DNA of 64,000 bases from Symbiodinium natans (Eukaryota; Sar; Dinophyceae; Suessiales; Symbiodiniaceae). Below are positions 43,001 through 54,463 of the stretch, in pieces. A model generated the notes under the pieces. The model saw nothing but the letters and a program-made list of their open reading frames with translations, was not told the origin of the DNA and did no database searches. The stretch's first letter is position 1, and every line of letters starts with the position of its first letter. The stretch is from positions 430,663 through 494,662 of the forward strand of contig CAJNDS010002319.1 of the NCBI GenBank assembly GCA_905221605.1, written 5' to 3'. Made by a program: the position numbers and the translations under genes.

Positions 43001-44056
43001 TAGCGCCTAAATACGAATCGTAGTCTTGGATTCTCTTGCGGGGTTTTGGGATTTTGGGCTTCAAGTTCCAAACACGAGGCAAGTTTATTTGACGTTGACG
43101 CCGCTACAGCTGGCATTCTAAATTACTCTCAACCAATCTTCTCAACTTTTCCTCTGAACCCTGGCCGCCAAAACCTACGATGCTTTACGACGAACCCTAA
43201 AATTACACTCCAAGCGCCTTAGGCCCTAGGCCCTAAACTTTGGCCCTAAACCCTAAACTGGCCCTAAACTCCCTAAACTTAGACTTCAACCCTAGGCCCT
43301 AGGCCCTAGGCCCTAGGCCCTAGGCCCTAAACTGCCCTAAACCTGAACTCTCAACCCGGCCCTAAACCCGTTGCCCTAGCCCGAAGCCTAATGTTTACGT
43401 AGGCCTTCGGCCTTCCTTAGGCCTTAGGCCAGCCTTAGGTCCTAGGTCCTAGGTCCTAGGCCTTAGGCCCTAAATCCTAAAACCGGCCCTAAACCCTATA
43501 GGCCCTAAACTTGCCTAAACTAAACTAAACTAGACCCTAACCGAAACCCTAACTACACTAAAGGCCCTAAAACCCTAAGGCCCTAAGCCGAAGCCTGAAG
43601 CCCTAAAAACTAGGCCAGCCGAATCTAGCAGCGGAGCAAAGCGCAGGCGCCTTTTTTTCGGACGCGGCGACCTGTAACCCCGCGAAGTCCTGAGCACGAC
43701 TGCGTCGAAATGGCGCTGGGACATCTCAGTAAACGTCTCAGGCCTTAGGCCCTAGGCTTAGGCTTAGGTGGCTTAGGCTTAATTATCGTGGCTACTTATA
43801 GGCCTAGGTCCTAGGCTCGAAGCCTTGTCTTGCGACTGTGGCTCTTGCGGACTGTTGCGATTCTGAAATTTGAACTCACCCAGCCAAAGGCCCGACCTTC
43901 CCGCCGCCGCCGGCGTCGCAGCTCTCAAAAACTAACGGCACGAGCTGCCGGCACAGCAGGCGCGAGAGAAGCAGCTTGGATAGAGCCTACGGATGAGCAG
44001 CTGGGCCGACCAGCTTGGCCGCCGGCCCGAACTGTCTACAGCGTCTACAGGTCGCC
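43001..44056. other. Intergenic spacer between genes B and C
   Basis: GGCCCTAA- and TTAGGCC-type degenerate repeats at 43200-43620 and 43735-43820, otherwise unique. No frame of interest. It should hold the gene C promoter or trans-splice acceptor. Confidence 0.5.
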
Positions 44057-47000
44057 CTAGCCTCTGCCTCTTCCCCTACCCCTGCCGGCTTTCGGAGTCG
44101 CCTTCGCCTTCGGCCCGGCCTTCTTCTCTTCGCCGATGTCTTTCTTGGCCTTCTTGCTCTTCTGCGCCTCGTTGTCGCTCGCGTCCTCCTCGTCCGTGTC
44201 GCTGTCCTCCTTAGCCTTCTTCTTCTTCTTCTTGCTCTTGGCCTTTTCCTGGACCTTGTCCGACTTGTCCTTGTCCTTATCTTTCTTCTTGTCGCTCTTG
44301 TCCTTTTTCGTCACTTCGTCCTTCGCTTCTTTCTTTGACAGCTTTGACTTTGGCAGCATTGAAGCTGACTCGCCTGCTTCCAGGACCTCCTCAGCTTCGT
44401 CTCCGGCGGCTCTCTTTGAGCCACGCTTCACAGACTTCTGCCGCGCCAGCACAAGCTTGGACTGGGTCACAATCCCGTCCGCAAAGCTCAAGAAAGCCTT
44501 GTCAAACTCATCGCTGTCGCTCGCTATCTCCTTCATCTTGCCCAGCTTCCCCACCAAAGACTTCACGACGTCGCGGAGCTGCTCAAAGCTGTCTGCCGAA
44601 GGCGAAGGTGCTTGAAGCGCCGGGCTGCGCAGCAAACAAAGGTTCGCGACTAAGGCCACGACAGATCCTGCCCGAGCAACCAGGCCGCTTGTCTGTTTGA
44701 GGAACTCTGAGCTGACGCGCTTCGCTGCTTCTCCGCAGCTCTGGAGGAGGGCAGCATCGGGCGCTCTGTCTGAGAAGCGCGCTTTCATGCAAGCCTCTGC
44801 GCTACTGGCGTTCTCCTTCAGAGAAGAAGCCTCCTGCTCCAACTTGGCCGTGAGGCCTGCCACTTTCTGCACAACTTGAACGCCCGCTTCTCGAAACGCA
44901 ACCTCGTCTGCGAAGTCAGGCAGCTTCTTCAGCACTGCGTCGACCTCGACTGAAGTCGCAGACACCCGGGCAAAGCCCTCGCTCAAACGCTCCTTTGCCT
45001 GCGTCAAGAAGTCGGCGGCAACGGAGAGCAGCCAGTCGTCCACGCTGTCTAGCTGGCTGCACGTCAAATGCTCAGCGACGCTAGCGTCGCTTGGGATCTT
45101 GGCCCTCGCTTCGCGCAACTCAGAGCTCATGGTCGTCAGCGTCTCTGCCAGCTTGGCCTCCTTCTTTGCGGGGTTGGAGTCGAGGACGACCTGCAAAGCA
45201 ACGAGCCCCCAGCTACGCAAGAAAAGCCAGATCTCAAAGTCTCAAAGCCTCGCATGCCCAACCATCAACTCTGAGGACTCTAAGACTCTAAGACCCTAAG
45301 ACTCTAAGCCTCTAAGATGCATATCTATAGTCTATATAGCCTACAGGGCCATACGGCGTGCAGGGCCTATAGCCTATAGGGCCTATAGCCTACTGGCCAC
45401 TAGGCCTGAGTCTAGAGTCTAGAGCCTTTTTGAACCTTTAGGAACTATATATATATATATATATAGCATATCGCATATAGTATATAGTAGTATATAGTAT
45501 ACAGTATATAGTATATAGTATATAGTATATAGCATATAGCATATAGTATATAGTATATAGTATATAGTATATAGTGTTTGCAGTCTTAGGCTTTAGTATA
45601 GCCTAGGGCCTATAGCCTAGTGGGCCTGTATAGAGCCTATAGCCTGCCTGTAAATCTTGCATGAGTATAAAGATAGATACACACACGCACGCAGATATAT
45701 GTATTATGTATATATATATATAATATACATACATATGAACGTTTGGCCAGACGCTCCTGAAAGAAAGCGGAGCACAAACTTCGGAGAGGGTGATCCGACG
45801 GGATCTTGCACAAGAGCTCGTCAACGCTTTGCTGGGTGAGGGGCGCCTGTCCCTTCTTTACCTGGGCTACGACCTGGGCAACCGCTGCTAGCCCTGCCGA
45901 GAAAGCGGTCTTGAAGTGGTCAGCGCACCGTTGGAAGCACGTCTTGGCAGCCTTCTCCTTGTCTTCGTCTTTTACGACCCACTCCCCCAACTCAGTCGAC
46001 AACTGGTTGGCCCAGTGCCGCATGGTAGCAGCCGTCGGCTCCGTCTTGGGTAGGTGCTGGAACGAAGGAAGCTGGCGAAACAAGTACTCCCCCATTTTGC
46101 AGAAAGCATCTGCGAATTTCTTGTACCTGCCCAAGCACGTCACCTTGCCAGGCACGTCTTTCCAGACGTGGTGCTCAACGAAGCTGGTCTGCTGGATCAC
46201 TGGCCAAGTGTCGTCCAAACTGAGCAGCTGCGTGTGGCCGCCATCGTCGCCGCAAGACACTCTGCCGTCGTTCTCCAAACCTTCGCAGATGGCCAGCCTG
46301 AGCTGCGCAAAGAAGAGGGGATTGACTCGGATTGACTACGCCTCGCGCATAAGACTCCTAGATCTCCCGGCTCGTATTAATATGTGGCTCGCAGGCTTGA
46401 AGCTAGCAACTAACTCTCTCTCTCTCTCCCTCTCTCCCTCCCTCACTCCCTCCCTCCCTCCCTCCCTGTTTCACGTAATATATACTGACTTATGACTTAT
46501 ACATATAATATATATCCACGCGTAAAGAGCAGTACAAGGGTCTGAAACTTCCAAAACCAAAACTACATCAAGAAAGCTCAGCCACGCCCTGAAAGACTTA
46601 GCCTTAAGCCTTAAGCCTTAAGCCTTAAGCCTTAAGCCTTAAGCCTTAAGCCTTAAGCCTTAAGCCTTAAGCCTTAAGCCTTAAGCCTTAAGCCTTAAGC
46701 CTTAAGCCTTAAGCCTTAAGCCTTAAGCCTTAAGCCTTAAGCCTTAAGCCTTAATTAAGCCTTAAGCCTTAAACTTAGCCGCAGCCTTAAGCGTTAAGCC
46801 TTATGCCTTAAGTCTTAAGCCTTAAACTCCTTAAATTTTAACTCCTTAAGCCTCAAGCCTTAGGACTTAAGACTTAAGACTCTTCTTAAGACTTAAGATT
46901 CTTAACTTAAGATGTAAGGCTTCAGACTCACGAGGGGCCTCGGGCCGGTCTGACAACGCGTTAAGCACCAAAATCACCATAAGAGCAAACCGTATCCAGA

Positions 47001-49632
47001 AGGCTCAGCCAGGGCCTAAGGCCTATACAGTCTACAGGCTCTAACGCCCTAAGGCTAAGGGTCTAAGGCTTCAGGCCTAGGGCCTAGGGCCTAGGGCCTA
47101 AGGCCTGAGGCCTAGTCTTGGTCTTGAGCTTAAAGGGGCCTCGGGCATAGCGCTTTCCTGGCAACGCCAAGCTTCTCTGCCCAGATTTAGCTTCGTCCTG
47201 AGGACTGATCTTTTATGCTTGTGAGGCTTAAGGCTGATGTCTACGGGTTTCGGGCCTAAGCGGTCCTAAAGCCCTAAGGCCCTGAGGCTTAAGGGCTTTT
47301 GGCTAGGCTTAAGGCTTCAGGTAATTACGGTAAAGGCTAAGGGGCGAAGGCTGGCTTAGGGCTCAGGGCTTGGGGCTTAGTGCTTAGGGGCTTAGGGCTT
47401 AGGGTTTAGGGCTTAAGGGTTTTGGCTTAAGGCTAAGGGCTTAAGGGCTTAAGGCTTAAGGGCTTAAAGGGCTTAAGGGCTTAAGGGCTTAAGGCTTAAT
47501 GCTTTAACTTTGACTGTAACTTTAATGCGGCATTCAGGGCAGTTTCGGGCCTGAGGTTTGAGTTTAGAGCTTAGGGCATTTAGGCTAGGGCCAGGGACCT
47601 AAGGCCCAAGGCGCTCAGTCACGGTTAGGGCCTAAGGCCTAAGGGTTTAGTTTAGACTCAGACTTTAGACGTTAAGCCAGCCTTTAAGCCTTTAAGCCTA
47701 CTTTAAGCCTTAGGGCCTTAAGCCTTGAGCCTTTAAGCCTTAAGCCTTAAGCCTTTAAGCAAGCCTTTAAGTCTTTAAGTTGTTAAGTCACTTTAAGACT
47801 TTAAGACTTTAAGACTTTAAGACTTTAAGAAGACTCTGTAAGTTGTAAGCTTTGAACTTTAAACATCATTAGACTTTGGGGCCTGGGTTCAGTTTAGGTA
47901 GGTGGTTTAGCCTGGTTTAGGCTTGGGATTGATTTAGGATGGGGCCTGGGGTTTGGGTTTGGCTTCGGGCTTAGGGCATGGTCAGGCTGGGGCCTCAATC
48001 GTAAGAGCAGGCAAGTCGCAGCGCAGGCCGGAACTGCGTCCGCAAATGCTTCACGCTGGAGTCCTCGACGCATTGAAGGAAGGCCTCCCTGCTGCTTTCC
48101 TAAGACCTGCGCAAACACTCTGTAGCCGAAGACAAGACCTTGTCCTTCTCATTCGCGCTCTTCTTCAACTCCTGGCAAAGTTTCTGCGCGGTCTGATACT
48201 GGATGACTGCAGGAAGGAATACCTGGTCTAGCAACTGCGAGTTCACATCGGCTGTCCCCGCGTTCTTCACAAGCTTTGCAAAGTCCTTGACAGCCTCTTC
48301 GGCCTCTGCCTCCTTCTTGCTCGCTTCCACTCGGCCGCAGGCCATGTCAAACAGCGATTTGCCAGTGGCGTGCTGCAGAAAGAAGCGGGAGATGGCTGAG
48401 CCCAAGCCCTCGGCCTCCTCTTCTTCCTTGGACTCAATGTGGCACTGCATGGCGCTCAACTTGTCGATTGTCTTCAGGAGATCCTTGAGGTCGTTTTGGC
48501 CCAGAGTCAAGATGCCGCGAGCCGCTCCTAGTTCCTCCAGCAAAACCAGCGGGACAAAGTTGTCGCCCTCCGCTTTCCCGCAATCGATCAAGGCTGAGCA
48601 AAGCGAAGAAGCCTCCAAAAGCCCTCCTTCCAGGGCGCCTGAGGCAGCAAGGACCTGGAGATCTTGCTGCTGCACTGCACGCAGTGCAAGAATGACCCGG
48701 TTCTCCACCTCAGTCACGACGTGACTCTGGAGATCATCCCGGTCCAAGACCTTCCCGAGAGCCTCCATCTCTTCAGCCCCGCTCCACAGAAAGAGTCGGC
48801 TAAACTGGGCGTACTCCTGGTACAGGCAGTGGAGGTTGCCTTTGGCCAAAATGTACTTCAGCTGGAAGACTGGGCCCAAGGCCTTGTTAGGCTTCAGGAC
48901 CTCGCTCAAGCAACGGACGCAGCTGTCGTACGCCTGAACCATCTGCTGAGCATCTGGCTGCTCTGCGCTAGAAGTGCTGAACAGCTTGTCGATGCTTTGC
49001 GCAGCGTTGGCTTGCTGCTCCAGTCGCTCTAACGCCGAGCCGAAGGACTCTTTGTTGGAGCTCTTTTCGGTTCTACGAACGAGTTCCTTGCAGCCCTTCG
49101 CAATGCTCCTGCACAGAATCGCCCTCTTTTGCAAGTCTTGCTTCCAGCCTCCCCGCGCGTGGGCTTCGGGAATGGCGTCGTTCAAAGCCAATCCGGCCAG
49201 CTTGAGCTGGTACTCCTCAATTTTTTCCTGCAGCGTGTTGAAAGCCCTCTTGGCACGCCCGTCCACGAGAAGCATATCCCCGCCTCCAGCCTTCGACTGG
49301 GCTGCGAGACCCGCCGAAGAGGCTGCAACGAGCGACAACATCTTCGGAGCGGATGACTCGGCCGGAGGCCTGCTGCGCTGGACTCCAGGCCCGCCCTTCG
49401 GAGCCTTTGCTTTGGCTTTCGCCTTCGCTTCTTGAGCAGCAGGGGCAGGCTGGGACTGGGACTTCGCTTTCGGCTGGCACCTGCCGAACAGCCTCTGCGC
49501 TGCAGACGGCCCGGCCTCAGCATCAGATTCGGACGAGCCCTGGACGCCCGGCTTGCTGCTGCTGCTCTCGCCAGAGGAGCTCTCGTCGCCGTCGGTCTTC
49601 TTGCAGGCGCCGTCCTTGGCAAAAATGCTCAA
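44057..49632 (-). CDS. Gene B: large alpha-helical protein with Lys-rich tail, three or more exons
   Basis: Inferred exons are 48107-49632, 45733-46297 and 44057-45190, joined by CGCAG|GT to CTCAG|G and TAT|GTATGT to TTTGCAG. Phases agree at both junctions and give at least 1,070 residues. The start is unresolved: no in-frame ATG precedes codon ~98 (49341), and an in-frame stop lies near 49660, so a 5' exon is probably missing. The N-terminus is Ser/Ala/Lys-rich and disordered. The middle is helical with many Leu/Gln/Glu heptads. The C-terminus has runs such as KKDKSDKKKDKDKDKSDK, an acidic DSDTDEEDASDNE patch and terminal GRGRGRGRG, typical of nuclear nucleic-acid-binding tails. I recognise no family. 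Position between transposase-like and methyltransferase genes suggests an accessory role in the element. Confidence 0.65.
45340..45735. repeat. Intronic TATAGTATA and TATA repeats of gene B
   Basis: (TATATAG)-type repeats 45447-45570 and an ATAC/TATA microsatellite 45660-45732. The Tyr/Ile-rich extension of the exon frame past 45733 is repeat readthrough. Confidence 0.8.
46412..48000. repeat. First long intron of gene B: CT tract and CCTTAAG arrays
   Basis: CTCCCTCC tract 46412-46470. TTAAGCC array 46590-46760 with about 22 perfect units, then degenerate TTAAGGC/CTTTAAG repeats 47260-47830. Confidence 0.85.
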
Positions 49633-49749
49633 AAAGACATAGGCGGCTTAGGCCTAAAAGTTTAAAAGGCTGCTAACTGAAAGGCGACTGAAAGATTTTT
49701 AACGGCGCAACAGCGCAGTTTATGTTTGAGTTTGAGTTCGAGTAAACCC

Positions 49750-50838
49750 TGAACCTGTAACCCGAGCCTTGAGCCTTGAGCCTTGAGCCTTGAGCCTTGA
49801 GCCTTGAGCCTTGAGCCTTGAGCCTTGAGCCTTGAGCCTTGAGCCTTGCGCCTTGAGCCTTGAGTCCTTGAGCCTTGGCCTTTAGCCTTGAGGCTTGAAC
49901 CTTGAACCTTCAGCCTGCCTTAAGCCTTAAAGCTTAAGGCCTTAAGGCTTAAGGCCTTAGGGCTTGGCTTAAGGGTCTTAAGCCTTAAGCATTAAGCCTT
50001 AAGCCTTAAGCCTTAAGCCTTAAGCCTTAAGCCTTAAACCTTAAGCCTTAAGCCTTAAACCTTAAGCCTTAAGGCCTAAGCCTTATAAGCCTTAAACCTT
50101 AAGCCTTCAGCCTTCAGCCCTTAAGCCCTTAAGCCCTTGAGCCCTTGAGCCTTAAGCCTTAAGCCCTTAAGCCCTCAAACCGTAAAGCTTAGGCCTTAGG
50201 CCCTTAGACTCCTTAGACCTTAGGCCCTTAGGCCTTAAGCCTTCTAAAGCTGAAGCCTTAAGCCTCAAGCCTAAGTTCGGCCTGCGGCCTTGAGACTCAA
50301 GCTGCGCCCAAAGAGTGCCTGAACCTTAAGCCTTAAGCCTTAGGCCTGAAGCCTTGAACTTAAACCTTAAGCGCCTTAAACCTAAAGCCTTAAAGCCTTC
50401 AAGCTTTAAAGCCTCAAGCTTAAGGAGCGTTAAGGCCTTACGGTTTTAGTCTTGAGGCTCAAGGCGGACTTTAGAGTCTGTAAAACCTAAAACCACGTTA
50501 AGCCCGCCTTAAAGTCTACCTTAATGATTATTATAAGCCTTAAGCCTCAAGCCTCAAGAGCCTCAAGAGCCTTATAAGCCTTATAAGCCTTATAAGCCTT
50601 GTAAGCCTTACAAGCCTTATAAGCCTTATAAGCCTTATAAGCCTTATAAGCCTTATAAGCCTTATAAGCCTTATAAGCCTTATAAGCCTTATAAGCCTTA
50701 TAAGCCTTAAGCCTTAGCCGCGTTACGCGCGCCAAACCTCAGCCCTTGACGGCCTTAACGCCTAACAGGCCTTAAGCCTTAACCTTAAGCCTTAAGCCTT
50801 AAGCCTTAACCGTAACCGCCTTAGCCCTTAGCCTTAAC
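49750..50838. repeat. Spacer between genes A and B: variant heptamer and nonamer arrays
   Basis: GAGCCTT array 49763-49870, TTAAGCC arrays 49915-50170, and TTATAAGCC nonamers 50570-50710 (about 14 units; minus-strand frame repeats Ala-Tyr-Lys). Any 5' exon of gene B should be here. Confidence 0.85.
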
Positions 50839-53550
50839 TCAGAAGTTCCAAGCCGCGCGGGAAGAGCTTGCGCCGGAAAAGTTCTGAATGCTCTGGAGGA
50901 GACTGCCCAGGGACAGCTCCTTGCCCTGGACAGCCACGTTGTCTCGCGCCTTTGCCGCTTGCTCGACGGCGTCCGCGGCTGCCTTTTTCTTCCGAGCGAG
51001 GGCCTCGTCGGAAAACAGGGAGTCCTCAGGGTTGTGCTCCTCGTCGATCTCCTTCATGAGCTTCTCGTCGAACTCGCTGAACTTGTAGATGCCAGCTGGC
51101 GAAGTGCTCACCCAGCAGCCCTTCACGACCTTGCCAAAGATCTCCTCCTCCACTTCCTTGGACTTGTCGTACTCGCCGCCGTGAATTGCCGGGTTCCAGC
51201 CATCGGGCGTCACAAACGATTTCTCGGGCTTCTGAAAGCGGCCGCCCACCCGGCGCTCGGCCTGTAACTTTCGCGTTGCAGCGAAAAGCTCATCCTTCTT
51301 TCGAAGCCGAGTGCCCTTGCTGTTGTCAGCGTGGGATTTTATCCACTGCTTGCGAGCTTCGAGAAATTGCTGGTGCTTTGTGTTGTTCTCCCTCTTGACG
51401 ACTTCCTTGAAGTAGTCAGCGTAGGTGCCGAACTCCCAGTCGTAGCCTGCCAGGCTATGTCTGCGCTAGTTAGACCCTCAGAGTCACTTGCGATAACAAA
51501 GGCTTAAGGCTTAAGGCTTAAGGCTTAAGGCGGCTGTAGGCTTAAGGCAAGCCTTAAGGCGGCTTAAGGCTGGGCTCAAGGGGCGTATCAAGGTCTTCAA
51601 GTCTTTAAACTTCGGCATAGACTTTCGAGCCTTGGACTTCGAGCCTTATAGCAGCCTCAGGGCCTTGGGGTAGAGCCTTAGTCGCCTTAGTCTGCTTCGC
51701 CGTGAAGTCGCGAAGGCTTGGGTCCGGGGCTTTAGGATACTTTAGGCTTTGGAAACTTGAAGGCTTCAGGCTTGAGGCCTCTTTGTGATTTTTAATTAGG
51801 CTTCGGGCCGGGAGGATCAAGGGTCGGAGCCGAAAAAACCTCAGAGCCTCAGATTGCCTGGCCTGCAGGGCCTTCGGCCTTAGAGCGATTCGGCTTTACA
51901 GCATGTAGAACTTTACAGTTTAGAGTTTAGAGCTCAGAGCTTAAAGGCTTGGATGCTTCGAGGCTTAGAGGCGGCGAGTCTTAGAGGCGGCTAGGCTGCT
52001 TACAAAAGCGGTTTGGCTGTCTCTTAATCTTCGAACCTTACAGCCTTACAGACTTGTTGGACTTATTATTAGGGCCCTCGGGCCNNNNNNNNNNNNNNNN
52101 NNNNNNNNNNNNNNNNNNNNNNNNNNNNNNNNNNNNNNNNNNNNNNNNNNNNNNNNNNNNNNNNNNNNNNNNNNNNNNNNNNNNGAGTCTAGAGTCTAGA
52201 GTCTAGAGTCTAGAGTCTAGAGTCTAGGGACAAACAAGAACGCCGAGCAAACCCTTCCTGACGCTCAAACGCAGTTCAACTCAACGCCAGGCCTACGCAA
52301 TTAAAACCACCCTGGTACAAGTGCAACCTTTGCTCTGAAAGGCAAACCCCACCCTACCCTGCCAAAACATCCCCCGCGCATGAGCAAACCGGCGGTCCTT
52401 TCCATGGACCAGGGAAGAAGGTCATGAAGTCGCTCACCGCCGTCGCGAAGCCGCGGGCTGGCTGGTCGTCCTCGCCTTGCGGAGCATTCAAGATCACTAA
52501 ATCTAGCAAAGCCCTGGCCGCTACCCGGGAACGAGCCCACTCCTCCTGCAAACCTTCGGGGTCTTCTTCCATGACGATGAGCCTGGCAGCTAAAACTTCC
52601 TGGACACGCTTGCCAATGGTTCGCATCCACGACCCTTGAATCATGGTTTTCGATACTGCAAAGCAACCCGGCAAGATGCCCAACAACTTCGTGGCGCGCT
52701 CGATCACGTTGCCATTGCGATGTTGCGCGCAAAGCGTGGGAATCAAGCCAACTGAATCTGGCAGGCATGCGCACAGGTTCTTTAGTAACTTGATGTTTGC
52801 TGGGCCTGCGTCGCACGTGATCAGGACAGCACGCATCTCTGCGTCAACTGAGGTCACGCCCGGCCAAAGGCCGCCAACTCCAGCACCTAGCACAGGCCAC
52901 ATGGTAGCTGCCTTTTTCGTTGGCAAAACGCAAGGGGCGCGAACAGCATCAAAGTCAACGACTTGCCCTTGACTGCAAAAAGTGATCTGAGAATGGCTTG
53001 CGAGGACAGACCAGGCAGCTTCCCCCTCACTGCCCATGTCTAATTCCAACTCTGTCTCATCGAACATCATATTCAGCACTGCAAAATCAAGAGGACCGTC
53101 GCCATCGTGATGTAGCTGCCGCTGAAGCTTAGAAGCGTAGTCTTTCTGGCCCTGCTCAATGCACTCAGCCACGAGGAGTCTAGCGCTCATCACGCCTGAG
53201 GCGCTTGCCCCTTCCATTTGACCTGCAGCGCTGCGCGAGCTCATGCTACCCGGCGAGAAGCCTCCCCGCAGAATTGCGTCCGGAGTCCATCGCTTCCACG
53301 CTCCTTTGCCCTTTACTGCAGAGCGCTTGGCGCCGCTGCTGACAGGGAGTATATGATCTTCGGTTCGTCCCCTGCCGGATCTGTTTGTCTGCTGCGCTTG
53401 CAGACGAAAGGACGCCTGCGCAGAACTCGCCCGCCGCTCCCTGGCCTCCACCCGGCGCAAGGCCCTGCGCCGGGCACGCAGTCCACCCGCCCTGGGGGCC
53501 GCAGCCTGTTGCTGCTGCCGCGCAACGCCAGCTAAAGCTTGCAGATCCAT
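50839..53550 (-). CDS. Gene A: transposase-like protein, two exons
   Basis: Exon 1 (52410-53550) begins at MDLQALAG. Exon 2 (50839-51446) ends in TGA. Joining CCCTG|GT to CTGGCAG|G keeps frame and gives 582 residues. After a basic, Gln/Arg-rich N-terminus come FDET (163-166), LITCDAGPANIKLL (about 243-256) and LCAQH (273-277). An Asp motif, a second Asp with a following Asn, and a CxxH motif are the layout of RNase H-fold transposases such as hAT, and of abundant uncharacterised dinoflagellate proteins as I recall them. The third acidic residue was not identified. Exon 2 is charged and helical (DYFKEVVKRENNTKHQQFLE). The assembly gap lies in the intron, so a missed exon is possible. Upstream lies the right end of the element. 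An alternative is a domesticated or unrelated protein. Confidence 0.6.
51447..52409. other. Intron of gene A with GGCTTAA and GAGTCTA repeats
   Basis: GGCTTAA units 51503-51590, degenerate TTAGAGCC sequence, then GAGTCTA units 52185-52227 after the gap. Confidence 0.6.
52085..52184. other. Assembly gap, 100 N
   Basis: Exactly 100 unknown bases, conventionally a gap of unknown size. It separates the two exons of gene A. Confidence 1.
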
Positions 53551-53825
53551 GGCAAACGCCACATGGCCACGTGGCAAGTGCCGGGCCAAGTGCTTAGGGA
53601 CCGAAATGACTTAACGCTACGCTCACGTAAGGCAATTACACGGGGCTGAGCGTCAGACTACCCTGACCCTAATGACCTCATGACAACAACTGTCAAAGAA
53701 TGCGGAATCCTGCTGCGGCGCGGCGTAAGTGAGCAGAGTTGAGAATTGAATATTAAACTTAGGCGTTCTTAGTTCATTTTATCATTGTCCTGAACTCAAT
53801 GCCTCAATGACTCAATGCTAAACCA

Positions 53826-54035
53826 ACCATTGTCGCAAAGAATGAACAAGCCCAGAACAACTGTTGCAAAGTAAGAAACAATTGCTGCAACAACAGAACA
53901 TTTTAAGAAACAATGTTCGCAAGAATTGAACAATATTCAGAAACAATTGTCGCAACAATTGAACAATATAAGAAACAATTGCCGCAATTGCCGCAAGAAT
54001 TGAACAATTTGTTGGAAGAATTGTAACCCCAAGCC
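53826..54035. repeat. Right subterminal CAATTG array
   Basis: Units such as AAACAATTGTCGCAACAATT and AAGAATTGAACAAT, ending about 50 bp inside the right terminal repeat. Related to the left array in inverted orientation. Confidence 0.75.
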
Positions 54036-54183
54036 AAACTATTTAAGAATATTTCTACCCAGTTCCGGGGGGGGACTCTCCACCGGGCTTTCTGAAAACT
54101 CCTAAGTTTAGGGTTTAGGGTTTAGGGTTTAGGGTTTCGGGTTTAGGGTTTGGGGTTTGGGGTTTGGGGTTTGGGGTTTAGGG

Positions 54184-54319
54184 GTTTAGGGGTAGTAACC
54201 CAATGATAACTGTACTTAAGACCCAATCATAATCCTGTTCGGGTACCTAAGGACCTTATATGTGGGCATAACTACACTTATAGTGGGTTACTAAGTACCC
54301 TGAACCTCCCTCCAAGTAC
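54184..54319. mobile_element. MITE family 1, copy 3
   Basis: Contains CCCAATGATAACTGTACTT and the right end TAAGTACCCTGAACCTCC with a CTCC insertion. The left TIR is reduced to GGTAGTAACCC. Confidence 0.6.
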
Positions 54320-54367
54320 TTTTCGAAATCCCCCTTACCCTAGACCCTAAACCCTAAACCCTTATAC

Positions 54368-54463
54368 CCCAACAGTAGGATCCTTGTGTTTACGTGGGTG
54401 ATTTGGGCCCCTAAGTAAGGAGTTGGGCACGGGGTCCTTGTAAACGGCTCCCGCTCCCAAGAC
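54368..54463 (-). CDS. Putative exon
   Basis: Exactly 32 codons in phase 0, VLGAGAVYKDPVPNSLLRGP onward, between TTGTGCAAG and GTATAA. It shows that the same kind of exon continues on the far side of the 14.6-kb insertion. Confidence 0.6.

Larger units (their letters stand above)
39539..54105. mobile_element. 14.6-kb putative DNA transposon carrying a cytosine-5 methyltransferase
   Basis: The terminal inverted repeats match over 22 of about 25 positions: left 39539-39562, core GTTCTTAGAAGCCCGGTG; right 54081-54105, the complement with two mismatches and one extra A. GTTTAGGG lies immediately outside both ends (39531-39538 and 54106-54113). Removing the element and one GTTTAGGG leaves an in-register TTTAGGG array. 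The interior lacks TTTAGGG arrays and has its own subterminal repeats and three minus-strand genes. An 8-bp duplication and a CxxH-containing transposase-like product would suit the hAT class, but class is not proven. The array context makes the duplication partly ambiguous. Confidence 0.65.

Noticed and set aside
50547-50735. Ala-Tyr-Lys repeat protein
   Set aside because: Translation of the TTATAAGCC nonamer array.
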